From UTCHB3 sp964431385 (GTDB lineage Bacteria; Bacteroidota; Ignavibacteria; Ignavibacteriales; Ignavibacteriaceae), in NCBI GenBank assembly GCA_964431385.1, contig CAYSJM010000001.1, positions 62,001 through 126,000 of the forward strand: a stretch of 64,000 bases of DNA, written 5' to 3'. The notes below the pieces were generated by a model. It ran no database searches. It saw only the letters and a list, made by a program, of their open reading frames with translations, and had not been told where the DNA came from. Shown piece by piece: positions 45,295 through 54,906 of this stretch (positions are counted from its first letter, which is position 1; the number at the start of each line of letters is the position of its first letter). The position numbers and the translations under genes were made by a program.

Positions 45295-45699
45295 ATGCTT
45301 ACAACAATTGACAAAAGCAATTACTTAAAGGGACTGTTGATAGTCGCAAGAATCGACAACAGTTTAATAGACAAAGAAAAAGATTATATTAGAAATGTAG
45401 CCACTAAACTGGGTTTTAGTAAAGATTTCTACGAAGAAGTATTAAAAAATTTAATGATTAACGAAAACATCAGTGATAACCCGCTGTCGTTTAGTTCCTC
45501 GGCAATTACAGAAATATTTATTGACGAAGCACTCAATCTAGCTTACGCTGATCGTGATGTTTCGCAACCTGAATTGGAATGGCTGAAAAAAACAGCTGAA
45601 ATGAACGGAATCTCAAATCACAGATTCCAGGAAATTATTTCAATTTTTTTGACAACTAAACAAGATGAAGAGATAGCAAAAAAATCTGCTATTGCTTGA
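45295..45699 (+). CDS. TerB-like helical protein
   Basis: 134 residues from the ATG at 45295, which has GGGAG at the right distance; an ATG at 45280 adds five residues. The first helices (LLIVARIDNSLIDKEKDYIRNVATKLG) and a repeat in the second half (NLAYADRDVSQPELEWLKKTAE) look like the two TerB motifs. TerB proteins are linked to tellurite resistance and stress, but no ter genes lie nearby. The match is from layout only. Confidence 0.55.
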   Translation: MLTTIDKSNYLKGLLIVARIDNSLIDKEKDYIRNVATKLGFSKDFYEEVLKNLMINENISDNPLSFSSSAITEIFIDEALNLAYADRDVSQPELEWLKKTAEMNGISNHRFQEIISIFLTTKQDEEIAKKSAIA

Positions 45700-45784
45700 T
45701 TCTGAGAACATTAGAATTCGCCAAAAACTGATTTTTAGCCGACGATTCAAATTTTTAGATTGTAGAACTGTTTAAAGTTAGACA

Positions 45785-45812
45785 AGCGGTTATTTCCCCC
45801 CAGATAACCGCT
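45785..45812 (+). terminator. Hairpin after the TerB-like gene
   Basis: AGCGGTTAT (45785-45793) pairs with ATAACCGCT (45804-45812) around a C-rich loop. No T run follows, so it may terminate weakly or act otherwise. Confidence 0.4.
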
Positions 45813-45913
45813 GACCTTCTATACCCGCCTCTTATCCAAATATAGTTGTCAGGTTCTCCTGATTTAACTAACATTTAAGTTCATTTTTTCACTAACAAAT
45901 TCAGTAAGGTACT

Positions 45914-48900
45914 ATGACACGAATAATCTTGTTCATCTCCATGCTATTGGCAGTTGTTGAAGTAGAGGCACAGGAAAGCCGACTTCTCCGATTCCCAAAT
46001 ATTAACGGCGACAGGATCGTCTTCACTTATGCAGGTGATCTCTATACCGTGAGTTCCAACGGAGGAACTGCCCGCAAAATTACCAATCACACCGGAATAG
46101 AAATGTTCGCCAAGTTCTCCCCTGATGGCAAAAACATTGCTTTCACAGGTCAGTACGATGGGAATACAGAAGTGTATCTGATTCCTTCGGAAGGTGGGGT
46201 TCCAAAACGGTTGACTTATACCGCCACTCTTGGTAGAGATGATGTTTCTGACAGAATGGGACCAAACAACATCGTGATGGCATGGCGTGATAACGAGTCT
46301 GTTATGTTCAGAAGCAGATGGGCAGAACCTAACGACTGGAAAGGTCAGCTCTACTTCGCCAACATTAAAGGAGGCTTAGCTGAACAACTTCCTTTGCCAC
46401 GAGGTGGTTTTGGGACTTTCTCACCCGACGGGAAAAAACTCGTTTATAATAGAGTTTTTAGAGAGTTCAGAACCTGGAAAAGATATCGTGGTGGACAGGC
46501 AGATGACCTCTGGATTTATGATTTTGATTCAAAGAAAACAACCCGGGTTTTGGAAAATCCTGCACAAGACATCTTCCCTATGTGGACAGGAAACAAAGTT
46601 TATTTTGCTTCAGACAGAACCGGGACCATGAACATCTTCTCTGTAGATCTAACTACGAAGAAAGAGACCCAAATAACTAATTTTAAAGACTTTGATGTTA
46701 AATTCCCTTCTATCGGTGGTAATTTTATAGTATTTGAAAATGGTGGGTATATTTGGAAACTTGATGTTTCAAACGATAAGTATGACAAAGTCAACATTCA
46801 AATTAGTGATGACTTTGCCGGAGGCAGAAATGGAATAATTGATGTAAGCAAAAATATTGCATCATGGGAAATTTCACCCGACGGAAATAGAGCACTCTTT
46901 AGTGCAAGAGGTGACATTTTTACTGTTCCTGCAAAAAACGGGGTTACCAGAAACCTGACTGCAACTTCCGGAATTCATGAACGCAGCCCAAAATGGTCAC
47001 CTGATGGCAAATTTATCGCATACATTTCCGACAGAAGTGGTGAAGATGAAGTCTATTTAACTCCGCAGGATGGAAAAGGTGAAGAAGTGCAGCTCACAAA
47101 AGGTGGGAATGCTTACAAATTTTCGATACAATGGTCACCTGACAGTAAAAAACTTATTTTTTCCGACCAAAATTACACGATCAATTATGTTGATATCGAC
47201 TCTAAAACGATAACTAAAGTAGATAAATCGGATGTTACACCAATTAACTCTTACGATTGGTCGTTCGACAGTCGTTATATAGCATATAACAAAACAGATG
47301 ATAATGTATCATCGCGTATTTATATCTACTCACTCGATACCAAAAACTCCAATCCGGTTACCGATGGTTTTTTTGATGTGGGGCAGCCTGTTTTTTCGAA
47401 AGACGGAAAATATCTTTTCTTCACTTCGGAAAGGACTTTTAATCCTACTTATGGATGGACTGAGTGGAATCATACCTACACCGATATGACAAAAATCTAC
47501 CTGGTTACACTTCAAAATTCGACAAAATCTCCTTTCGAGCCAAAAAGTGATGAAGTTGCCGTAAAGGAAGATAAACCAGCCACGGAGAAAAAGGACGAGA
47601 AAGAATCTAAAGAGACTGCCAAAACAGTGGTAGTGGATTTTGATCGGATCCTCGATAGAGTTGTAGAAATTCCGACACCTGCGGGCAGTTATGGAAATCT
47701 TTCGACCACAGCAGATAAAATATTCTACTATAGAAGAAGCCCAAGGGATGAGAAGTTTAACCTCTATTCATATAGCTTAAAGGATTTGGAAGAAACCAAT
47801 CTCGGTGATGTGATGGGTTATGAAATTTCAAATGATGAGAAAAAAATGCTCGTAAGAGTTGGAAGTTCTTATGGTATTGTGCCACTCCCATCCGCACCCG
47901 TTAAAATAAAAGATGCATTGAATCTTGCCGATTTAAAAGTTTCACTCGACAGAAAAGCTGAATGGAAACAGATTTTTGATGAGTCGTGGAGACAAATGAG
48001 AGATTTCTTCTATGCAAAAAATATGCACGGAGTTGACTGGGCAGCTGTAAAGAAACAGTATGAACAACTTCTCCCGTTCGTGAATCATAGAGTCGATTTA
48101 ACTTACATTATTGGCGAAATGATCGGCGAGCTAAATATCGGGCATGCCTATGTGGGTGGTGGTGACTATCCTAAAGCAGCTCGAATTGCACTCGGTTTGC
48201 TCGGGGCTAAACTTGAAAAAGATGCTTCAGGTTATGTTAAGGTAAAAAAAATACTCTCCGGACAGAATTGGGATAAAGATTTCCGTTCTCCTCTCACTGA
48301 AATTGGCGTAAATGTTAAGGAAGGTGACTATATCATTGCTGTGAATGGTAAATCGGTAAAAGAGATGGAAAACATTTACGAAGCACTTGTTGATCGAGCC
48401 GGAAAACAGGTTGTTCTCACGGTCAATTCTGTTGCAGATGAAAAGGGTGCCAGAGATGTTACAGTTGTTCCTGTTGCAGACGAACAAAATCTCTACTACC
48501 TGAATTGGGTAGAGGGGAATATTCAAAAAGTGACTAAAGCAACAAATGGAAAAGTTGGCTACATCCACATCCCTGATATGGGTGTAAACGGGTTAAACTG
48601 GTTCGTAAAATATTATTATCCCCAATTAAACAAAGAAGCATTGATAATAGATGACAGAGGAAATGGTGGTGGAAATGTATCTCCACAAATTCTCGAAAGA
48701 CTCGCTCGAATGCCGGTAATGATGAACTATAGAAGAAATTCGATAAGTACATTTAATCCAACCGGTATGCATGTAGGACCCAAAATACTTCTCATGGATG
48801 AGTTTTCTGCATCCGATGGTGATATTTTCCCTTATCGATTCAGGGCTTCAAAACTTGGAACTCTTGTCGGAAAAAGATCATGGGGTGGTGTAGTCGGTAT

Positions 48901-49156
48901 TTCAGGCTCCCTCCCGTTTGTTGATGGTGGTATCCTGAACAAACCGGAATTTGGTCCTTATGACTTGAAGGATGCAAAGTGGATAATGGAAGGGCACGGT
49001 GTTGATCCCGATGTCGTTGTTGATAACGATCCTGCCCTCGAATTTGAAGGCACCGATGAACAACTTAACAAGGGCATTGAACTGATTTTGAAAGAATTGG
49101 AAAAGAATCCCGTTAAGAAAAATCCTGTTCCCCCATTCCCTGACAAAAGCAAATAA
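45914..49156 (+). CDS. Tricorn-type S41 protease, secreted
   Basis: 1080 residues with a signal peptide (MTRIILFISMLLAVVEVEA). Two beta-propellers (about 20-330 and 330-560, many SPDG motifs) are followed by a Glu/Lys-rich linker, a core helical region, a PDZ domain (about 780-870) and the S41 catalytic domain. The triad at His744 (GHAYV), Ser967 (SASDGD) and Glu1026 (MEGHG) falls close to that of Tricorn. The Ser of the SH pair before the catalytic His is replaced by Gly. It degrades oligopeptides outside the cytoplasm. An AAGG site precedes the ATG. A strong bidirectional terminator follows. Confidence 0.93.
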   Translation: MTRIILFISMLLAVVEVEAQESRLLRFPNINGDRIVFTYAGDLYTVSSNGGTARKITNHTGIEMFAKFSPDGKNIAFTGQYDGNTEVYLIPSEGGVPKRLTYTATLGRDDVSDRMGPNNIVMAWRDNESVMFRSRWAEPNDWKGQLYFANIKGGLAEQLPLPRGGFGTFSPDGKKLVYNRVFREFRTWKRYRGGQADDLWIYDFDSKKTTRVLENPAQDIFPMWTGNKVYFASDRTGTMNIFSVDLTTKKETQITNFKDFDVKFPSIGGNFIVFENGGYIWKLDVSNDKYDKVNIQISDDFAGGRNGIIDVSKNIASWEISPDGNRALFSARGDIFTVPAKNGVTRNLTATSGIHERSPKWSPDGKFIAYISDRSGEDEVYLTPQDGKGEEVQLTKGGNAYKFSIQWSPDSKKLIFSDQNYTINYVDIDSKTITKVDKSDVTPINSYDWSFDSRYIAYNKTDDNVSSRIYIYSLDTKNSNPVTDGFFDVGQPVFSKDGKYLFFTSERTFNPTYGWTEWNHTYTDMTKIYLVTLQNSTKSPFEPKSDEVAVKEDKPATEKKDEKESKETAKTVVVDFDRILDRVVEIPTPAGSYGNLSTTADKIFYYRRSPRDEKFNLYSYSLKDLEETNLGDVMGYEISNDEKKMLVRVGSSYGIVPLPSAPVKIKDALNLADLKVSLDRKAEWKQIFDESWRQMRDFFYAKNMHGVDWAAVKKQYEQLLPFVNHRVDLTYIIGEMIGELNIGHAYVGGGDYPKAARIALGLLGAKLEKDASGYVKVKKILSGQNWDKDFRSPLTEIGVNVKEGDYIIAVNGKSVKEMENIYEALVDRAGKQVVLTVNSVADEKGARDVTVVPVADEQNLYYLNWVEGNIQKVTKATNGKVGYIHIPDMGVNGLNWFVKYYYPQLNKEALIIDDRGNGGGNVSPQILERLARMPVMMNYRRNSISTFNPTGMHVGPKILLMDEFSASDGDIFPYRFRASKLGTLVGKRSWGGVVGISGSLPFVDGGILNKPEFGPYDLKDAKWIMEGHGVDPDVVVDNDPALEFEGTDEQLNKGIELILKELEKNPVKKNPVPPFPDKSK

Positions 49157-49179
49157 TCTTAAATTAAGATGAACAAAAA

Positions 49180-49210
49180 AAGGCTGCCTGATCGCTCAGG
49201 CAGCCTTTTT
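49180..49210. terminator. Bidirectional terminator
   Basis: AAGGCTGCCTGA (49180-49191) pairs with TCAGGCAGCCTT (49196-49207) around a four-base loop, with A runs before and T runs after. It serves the convergent protease and TPR genes. Confidence 0.9.
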
Positions 49211-49226
49211 TAATTCTAATATTAAT

Positions 49227-50864
49227 CTATTTTAGAGGGACTAACTTTAAGTTGTCTTTAGCTCCCTGATTGTTAGGATCGAGCACAAGAATTTTTTCAT
49301 AAGCATCTCTGAAATTTTGTTTCCAGGTATCTTTAAATTCCGGTTTGTCCTGACTCTGGAAGTAAAAATATCCCATATAGTCATAAGCATTAATGAGCTG
49401 GGTTTTGAACTTATCAGCTGTTTTGCCTGCAATCTCAATGAAGCTATCGAAAACCGGTTTAGCAATTCCAAACTTGGTGGAGTCGAGAGTTTCAATCTGC
49501 GAGAGGCAAAGAGCTTTATAAAAATAACCGAGCGCAAAATCAGATTTTTGACTTAACAAGCTATCGAATGCAACAACTCCGGCATCATAGTTTTTACCAA
49601 AATAGTATGCCATTCCAAGGTTGTAATACTCTCTCTGGGCCAGTCCTCGTTCAATTTGCTCTTTCTTTTTGTAGCTTTTTGCTGCTGATTCCCAATCTTT
49701 TTTCTTGAAGTAGTAGGAAGCTACATCAGCAAGAAGTGAAGACTTGGTTGAATCAAGATCAACTGCTTTAATATAGTTGAGAGCTGAGATTGAGTCGTTA
49801 CCCATCTTCTTCTGGTTTTTGCCATAAAGCTCATAATCATAAGCTTTAATTTTTGCAGGATCGATAACGGTGAAATACTTGTCAAAAGCTGTGATAGCTT
49901 TGGAGGAATCTCCGAGCATATCATAAGCATAAGCTTGAAGAACCCACATATCAGAACTTTTGGCATCAACTGCGAGGTACTCATTAGTAGTTGCAACTGT
50001 GCCGGCAAAATCTTTTCCGTTATACTGTATGATTGAGAATCTTCTCAGATTTGAAAGAGTTTTTTCTGATTTCTGGAGATATTCTTTATAAAACTGGATA
50101 GCTTTAGTAAAATCTTCCATATCATAATTCATTTCAGCGATCTCACGATAAGCAGGAGCATAATCAGGATTCAGTTTTAAAGCATCCTGAAACTTAACTT
50201 CTGCGGAACCAAATTGTTTGATCAGTCTGTAAACCTGTCCATAACCCACATGAGCAGCTGGTTTGTTGCTTTGGATATCGAGGGCTGATTTGAAGAACTT
50301 AAGGGCGTTTGTACCATCAGGAATAGTATAATAAATCTTTCCTGCGGAGATGAGAAGATCGTAATTCTTGGCATCTTTGGAGAGATTTTTCAAGATAGCG
50401 TCAATTCCAATTTCACAAATTTCTTTGTCTGCACCACCAACATAGATAGCATCTGCCATATCGATCAAGAATTCGGTATCATAAACCGTGGTACCCTTTT
50501 TCTCGGAAGAAACTTTATTAAGAGCTTGAGTAAGAAGGTCTTTGGCAAGTGCAAAGTTTTTATCTCTGAAAGCCAGGGTAGCGGCTCCCAACATGTAGTA
50601 CGGGTCGCCGGCAGAGGTAGCTGCAAATTTGTCCAATACCATTTTAGCACTATCATTTTTTGCAACATGCATATATGCGTGAGCTAAAAAGTAACCGTAC
50701 TTGATATTGGCAGGTTCTTCTGCCAGTAATGCGTTGTAAGTAAGCAATGCATTTGTGTAGCTTTCGTTCTCCAGATATTTGTGGGCATCTTTAAGATTTT
50801 GAGCATTACTTAAAGTGAATGCACCAACAACAAGGAGGAGAGAAAGCAAGATCGTCTTTTTCAT
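49227..50864 (-). CDS. Secreted tetratricopeptide-repeat protein
   Basis: 545 residues with a signal peptide (MKKTILLSLLLVVGAFTLSNA) and about a dozen TPR-like helical pairs (for example PAAHVGYGQVYRLIKQFGSAEVKFQDALKL, near residues 195-225). It is a periplasmic scaffold or adaptor. It is the last gene of the leftward operon after the PstS-like lipoprotein (13-base gap). In Bacteroidota such TPR genes commonly follow exbB-exbD-exbD-tonB and a PstS-like gene; here that TonB block is 7 kb away on the same strand. Confidence 0.88.
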   Translation of the reverse strand: MKKTILLSLLLVVGAFTLSNAQNLKDAHKYLENESYTNALLTYNALLAEEPANIKYGYFLAHAYMHVAKNDSAKMVLDKFAATSAGDPYYMLGAATLAFRDKNFALAKDLLTQALNKVSSEKKGTTVYDTEFLIDMADAIYVGGADKEICEIGIDAILKNLSKDAKNYDLLISAGKIYYTIPDGTNALKFFKSALDIQSNKPAAHVGYGQVYRLIKQFGSAEVKFQDALKLNPDYAPAYREIAEMNYDMEDFTKAIQFYKEYLQKSEKTLSNLRRFSIIQYNGKDFAGTVATTNEYLAVDAKSSDMWVLQAYAYDMLGDSSKAITAFDKYFTVIDPAKIKAYDYELYGKNQKKMGNDSISALNYIKAVDLDSTKSSLLADVASYYFKKKDWESAAKSYKKKEQIERGLAQREYYNLGMAYYFGKNYDAGVVAFDSLLSQKSDFALGYFYKALCLSQIETLDSTKFGIAKPVFDSFIEIAGKTADKFKTQLINAYDYMGYFYFQSQDKPEFKDTWKQNFRDAYEKILVLDPNNQGAKDNLKLVPLK

Positions 50865-50877
50865 ATATATTCCGGCT

Positions 50878-51882
50878 TTACTTGATTTGAATATTTTCGT
50901 TTGTTACTTGTAAGATTCTTACGGGCATCCTTGCAGGCACGAGTCCAAATCTGAGGACGGTTCTCTGACCCGGTTCGCTTGCCACATAAGCTGTAAATCC
51001 TTGCCCTAATCCTGCTCTACCCTCGAAGTTCACTGAAGTGAGGCTTCTTACGAGCGGGTAAAGAGGTGGTTCTTTTTCTGTGCTCACTGCAGGATCATAT
51101 CTTTGAGCAACATAATATTGCCACGGTCCAACAGCCTTTTGATCTGAGTTAACGGAATCCGCAACTTCAAGATCAAGAACTTTGACATCTTTAATAAAGG
51201 TTGTGTTGTTTGTATCAGCATCATCATAAACATAAATTGAGCTTAAAAAGCCGATTGCGTCAACATTTGCCGATACATAATTAATAAGGTCTTTAGGAGA
51301 TTTAAGATCATAAACATTTTTAGCAGAGCGGAATTCTTCTCCATACCTTCCGGCGAAGAAATTTACCGTGCCGGCGAGCGAATTTTCAAAGACAAGGGAG
51401 AATGGCTCGTTTGGCAACCCTTCTTTCAACTCGTTGAATCGAGTATATTTTCCGGTAAAAATACTCTTCAGGTCATCCTGTGAGAGTACGCCAAGCTTGT
51501 TGTTTTTATTAACAAAGAGTGCAATTCCGTCGTAGGCAATTTTTGTATTTCTTGCCACAACTTCCTTTTTAGCCATCAAAGCATTTTCTTTTGAATTCAA
51601 TTCTCTGGATATAAAAATAAGTTGTACTGAATCTTGAAGTAAAAGGTCGATTACCTTCGACTCTGGAGCATAGATGATATCTAAAAAAGCGTTGGGATAG
51701 AGAGTTTCGAACTGTTTTTCGAGCTCTTCAAAGACAGGTTTGTAAGTTTCATCCACAGCAATTTTCTTTTTGCCCATGGTAGGTTCATCGGCTTCACCGG
51801 AAGATATTTTATTCTCACATCCGGTGAAAAAGAAGGCAACTACTGCCAACAAAACTATGATTGTGCTATTTATCTTCTTCAT
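50878..51882 (-). CDS. PstS-like periplasmic binding lipoprotein
   Basis: About 334 residues from the ATG at 51882 (a GAGGA site lies ahead). A lipobox at FFTGC gives a lipoprotein cleavage after about residue 19. The body matches PBP-like domains of PstS: a start of ITIAVDETY type, LSQDDLKSIFTGKYTRFNEL, GTVNFF and AIGFLS. Phosphate-binding Ser/Arg motifs of true PstS are not evident, and there are no pst transport genes here. It starts within the last bases of the small membrane-protein gene, so the two are coupled. Confidence 0.8.
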   Translation of the reverse strand: MKKINSTIIVLLAVVAFFFTGCENKISSGEADEPTMGKKKIAVDETYKPVFEELEKQFETLYPNAFLDIIYAPESKVIDLLLQDSVQLIFISRELNSKENALMAKKEVVARNTKIAYDGIALFVNKNNKLGVLSQDDLKSIFTGKYTRFNELKEGLPNEPFSLVFENSLAGTVNFFAGRYGEEFRSAKNVYDLKSPKDLINYVSANVDAIGFLSSIYVYDDADTNNTTFIKDVKVLDLEVADSVNSDQKAVGPWQYYVAQRYDPAVSTEKEPPLYPLVRSLTSVNFEGRAGLGQGFTAYVASEPGQRTVLRFGLVPARMPVRILQVTNENIQIK

Positions 51883-52093
51883 TTGAGTTTTCCTCACGGC
51901 TCTCTATTAGTCTTTTATACGATCTGTATATTCTGAAGGTTCCATAGACAATCAGTCCACCTGAGATGAGATAAAGCTCATAATCCGTAAGATTCTCGAA
52001 TAACGGGATGTATCCCAAATATACAACGACACCCGCACCAATGTAGAAGAGTGCCATAAACATTTCAAAATATCTGACCACTTGAGAGAACAA
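51866..52093 (-). CDS. Small two-helix membrane protein
   Basis: 75 residues from a TTG; an internal ATG at 52063 would give 65 residues. Two hydrophobic helices (MFMALFYIGAGVVVYLG and LYLISGGLIVYGTF) are followed by a charged tail. Not recognised as a known family. Its 3' end overlaps the PstS-like gene by about 17 bases, so it is the first of three coupled genes. The start choice is uncertain because neither candidate has a strong ribosome site. Confidence 0.6.
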   Translation of the reverse strand: MFSQVVRYFEMFMALFYIGAGVVVYLGYIPLFENLTDYELYLISGGLIVYGTFRIYRSYKRLIESREENSNEEDK

Positions 52094-52328
52094 ATTTGTG
52101 CCGATTAGTAGTGAAAAGTAAGTTTTTAACCTTTACAGGAGTGTTTAGCTCTAATTCGTAATTTTTTTAAAGGCAAACATTAATATAAGCAGAACAAAAA
52201 AAATAATGAAGATAATAACGACCGCCTTATTCATTTTATAAACTATTTTCCATTTTTTACCCTACACATTATTCCCCCTTTTTCGTATTTTTACGCACCC
52301 CCTTTATCCATTCATAGAGAGAAGAGAG

Positions 52329-54851
52329 ATGCTCAAAAAGATACTTCTGACCGTGTTATTTGTGGTTGCAACCGTTATCGCCCAAAGTGGTGACATAAAA
52401 GTGAACAGTTTCCTCGTTTATGGTCCATTGGAAATAACAGGACCCGTGCTAAATAAAGATAAAAAAACTGATATAAAGGCGATTTTTTCTGATGGCGATA
52501 ACATCAAACCGGTCATTGGACTTCTTTCAGATCGTGATAAATGGGATATTCGTACTCCTTACTTTCTCGAGAATGCGAGTAAAAGCAAAAACTCACTATA
52601 CTATGTTGTTTTTTATCTCGAAGTTTCATCGTTTGCTACTACTGAAATGAAGGTTACTTCCAGAATGCCCTACCGGGTTTACTTCGGAAGTGAAGGGAAA
52701 AAAACGAATCTTGACGCCCCTGATCCGGACACTTCAATCACAAAATCAGTCACCATTCCTTTGAATCTCGAAGCCGGGAAGCATCTTTTTGTAATAAAAA
52801 TGGTCAGCTTTGGCGATGCAGCAGGAGACAAAGACCTAAAAGTGTTGTTTACTCAACCAAAAGAACCGGGAACGATCTTAACTCCAACTACCGATCCGGT
52901 AAGCTACACTTCATTTGAAAGACTTCTCGATGATCCTAAGATTCAATCGGTTTCAATCTCGGGGAACGGTGAATATTCAGCAGTTTCAATAAGTCAGCGA
53001 AATATCTCAAACTCTACTTTCGATAGAAGCATTCTGATTTTCGAAAATGAAACCGGAAAACAAGTGAGGTCTATCTCCGTTTCAAATTTTGAATGGGTAA
53101 AAGATGATTCTTATGCTTTCACTTCGAGCGGAAATAAAACTTCTGCCATTCAACTTGCATCGATGAAAAATGGAGTAGTTGAAACTGTGATTGACGGAAT
53201 TGAAAATCTTTCCGATTTTTCTTTTTCCAACGATGGTTCAAAACTGCTTTATACTCTCTATAAAGAGGTAGATCAATTCGAAAATGGAGCAAAAAGGCAT
53301 CAGGGCATTCAGGATAGAGGCCCCGGATTTCGGAATAAATACAAAACATTATCTTACGATCTTAAAACCGGCACAACCTCTGTGATTACCGGATTTGACG
53401 ACAATCTTTTTGTCTCTTCCCTTTCTGATGATAATAAAAAATTACTCCTGACCAGATCGGGTTACGACCTGAAAACACGCCCCTACTCTTACACTGACCA
53501 GTTTATTTATGATTTTGAAACCGGGACGCTCGATTCTCTATTCAGAGTTTTTTACGGAGGTGGTGCAGAGTTTGGTTCTGGCAATAAACAACTCTATTTG
53601 ACCGGTGGTCCGGCTCTTTTTGGGAACACAGGTGTCACAACTCCTCCTGAACTGATTCCAAACGACTACAACACATTGTTATATCGCTATGATCTGAATT
53701 CAAAAAATGTAGTCTGTCTGACTAAAAATTTTGATCCGGCTATTTCATCTTTTTATCTTGACGATAACTCTGATCAGATTTATCTTTTAACAACCGATAA
53801 AAGTTATAAAAACATCTACTCCCTCTCTGCTGATGGGAAATTCAAAAAACTTGAATTACCCGTTAAATCGGTTGAAAGAATTGATTTTGACAAAAAATTC
53901 AGATATGCAGTTTTTAGTGGTTCAAATCCTGACTACCCTGACCGTGCTTGGTTATATAACACCAAAACAGGGAAATCGACACTTTTATACGATCCAAATG
54001 AAAAAACATACAAAGATATAATCCCGGGTAAATTTGAAGAGTTCACCTTCACTTCAAGTAAAGGTAGAAAGATTGAAGCGGCAGTTTTCTTCCCTCCAAA
54101 TTTTGATCCGACTAAAAAATATCCTTGTATTGTTAACTATTATGGTGGTACCACCCCCGTTTCGAACACTTTTGAAGGCAGATACCCAAAAAATATTTGG
54201 ACGGCAAATGGATATGTAGTCTTTATTTTACAACCTTCTGGTGCAATCGGTTACGGACAAGAATTTGCCGCTTATCATGTTAACGATTGGGGTGAAGTGG
54301 TGGCACAGGAGATAATCGAGGGAACCAAAGTGATGTTGAGCAGATACCCTTCTGTTGACGCCTCAAAACTTGGTTGCATTGGTGCGTCTTATGGTGGATT
54401 TATGACAATGTCGTTGATTACCAAAACCGATATGTTTGCAGCTGCAATTTCGCACGCCGGCATAAGCTCGCTTTCGAGTTATTGGGGCGAAGGATTCTGG
54501 GGACTGGTCTATTCCGCTGTGGCAACTGCGAACAGTTTTCCATGGAATCGAAAAGATATTTATGTGGATAAAAGTCCTCTTTTTTCAGCCGACAAAGTGA
54601 ATACTCCCCTGCTCCTCCTACATGGCAACGATGATACTAATGTACCTCCGGGTGAAAGTTGGACATTCTACACAGCCCTCAAAGTATTGGGAAAAGATGT
54701 GGAGCTTATTGAAATCGACAAACAAGATCATCATATCCTCGACTATGCAAAAAGGAAGCACTGGTCGAAAACAATTTTGGCATATTTTGACAAATATTTA
54801 AAAAAGAATTCTGCCTGGTGGAATTACCTTTATGAAGGTTCTTCAAACTAA
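52329..54851 (+). CDS. S9 family prolyl oligopeptidase-type peptidase with N-terminal extension
   Basis: 840 residues with a signal peptide (MLKKILLTVLFVVATVIA). An extra N-terminal beta domain (about 20-185) precedes a beta-propeller and the hydrolase domain. The triad is Ser687 (GASYGG), an Asp in HGNDDTNVP (about 769) and His801 or 802 (KQDHHIL). It degrades peptides outside the cytoplasm. It has the same general build as the protein at 3373-5415 but is longer by 160 residues. It is the first gene of the plus-strand island. Confidence 0.92.
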   Translation: MLKKILLTVLFVVATVIAQSGDIKVNSFLVYGPLEITGPVLNKDKKTDIKAIFSDGDNIKPVIGLLSDRDKWDIRTPYFLENASKSKNSLYYVVFYLEVSSFATTEMKVTSRMPYRVYFGSEGKKTNLDAPDPDTSITKSVTIPLNLEAGKHLFVIKMVSFGDAAGDKDLKVLFTQPKEPGTILTPTTDPVSYTSFERLLDDPKIQSVSISGNGEYSAVSISQRNISNSTFDRSILIFENETGKQVRSISVSNFEWVKDDSYAFTSSGNKTSAIQLASMKNGVVETVIDGIENLSDFSFSNDGSKLLYTLYKEVDQFENGAKRHQGIQDRGPGFRNKYKTLSYDLKTGTTSVITGFDDNLFVSSLSDDNKKLLLTRSGYDLKTRPYSYTDQFIYDFETGTLDSLFRVFYGGGAEFGSGNKQLYLTGGPALFGNTGVTTPPELIPNDYNTLLYRYDLNSKNVVCLTKNFDPAISSFYLDDNSDQIYLLTTDKSYKNIYSLSADGKFKKLELPVKSVERIDFDKKFRYAVFSGSNPDYPDRAWLYNTKTGKSTLLYDPNEKTYKDIIPGKFEEFTFTSSKGRKIEAAVFFPPNFDPTKKYPCIVNYYGGTTPVSNTFEGRYPKNIWTANGYVVFILQPSGAIGYGQEFAAYHVNDWGEVVAQEIIEGTKVMLSRYPSVDASKLGCIGASYGGFMTMSLITKTDMFAAAISHAGISSLSSYWGEGFWGLVYSAVATANSFPWNRKDIYVDKSPLFSADKVNTPLLLLHGNDDTNVPPGESWTFYTALKVLGKDVELIEIDKQDHHILDYAKRKHWSKTILAYFDKYLKKNSAWWNYLYEGSSN

Positions 54852-54906
54852 TTTTATGTATATTAGTTGTTTATAAATCTATTTTTAATCAATTCAAATA
54901 AAGAGT

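Noticed and set aside
50878..51882. PstS-like protein as part of a phosphate ABC transporter
   Set aside because: No pstC, pstA or pstB nearby, and the operon context is TonB/TPR-like.
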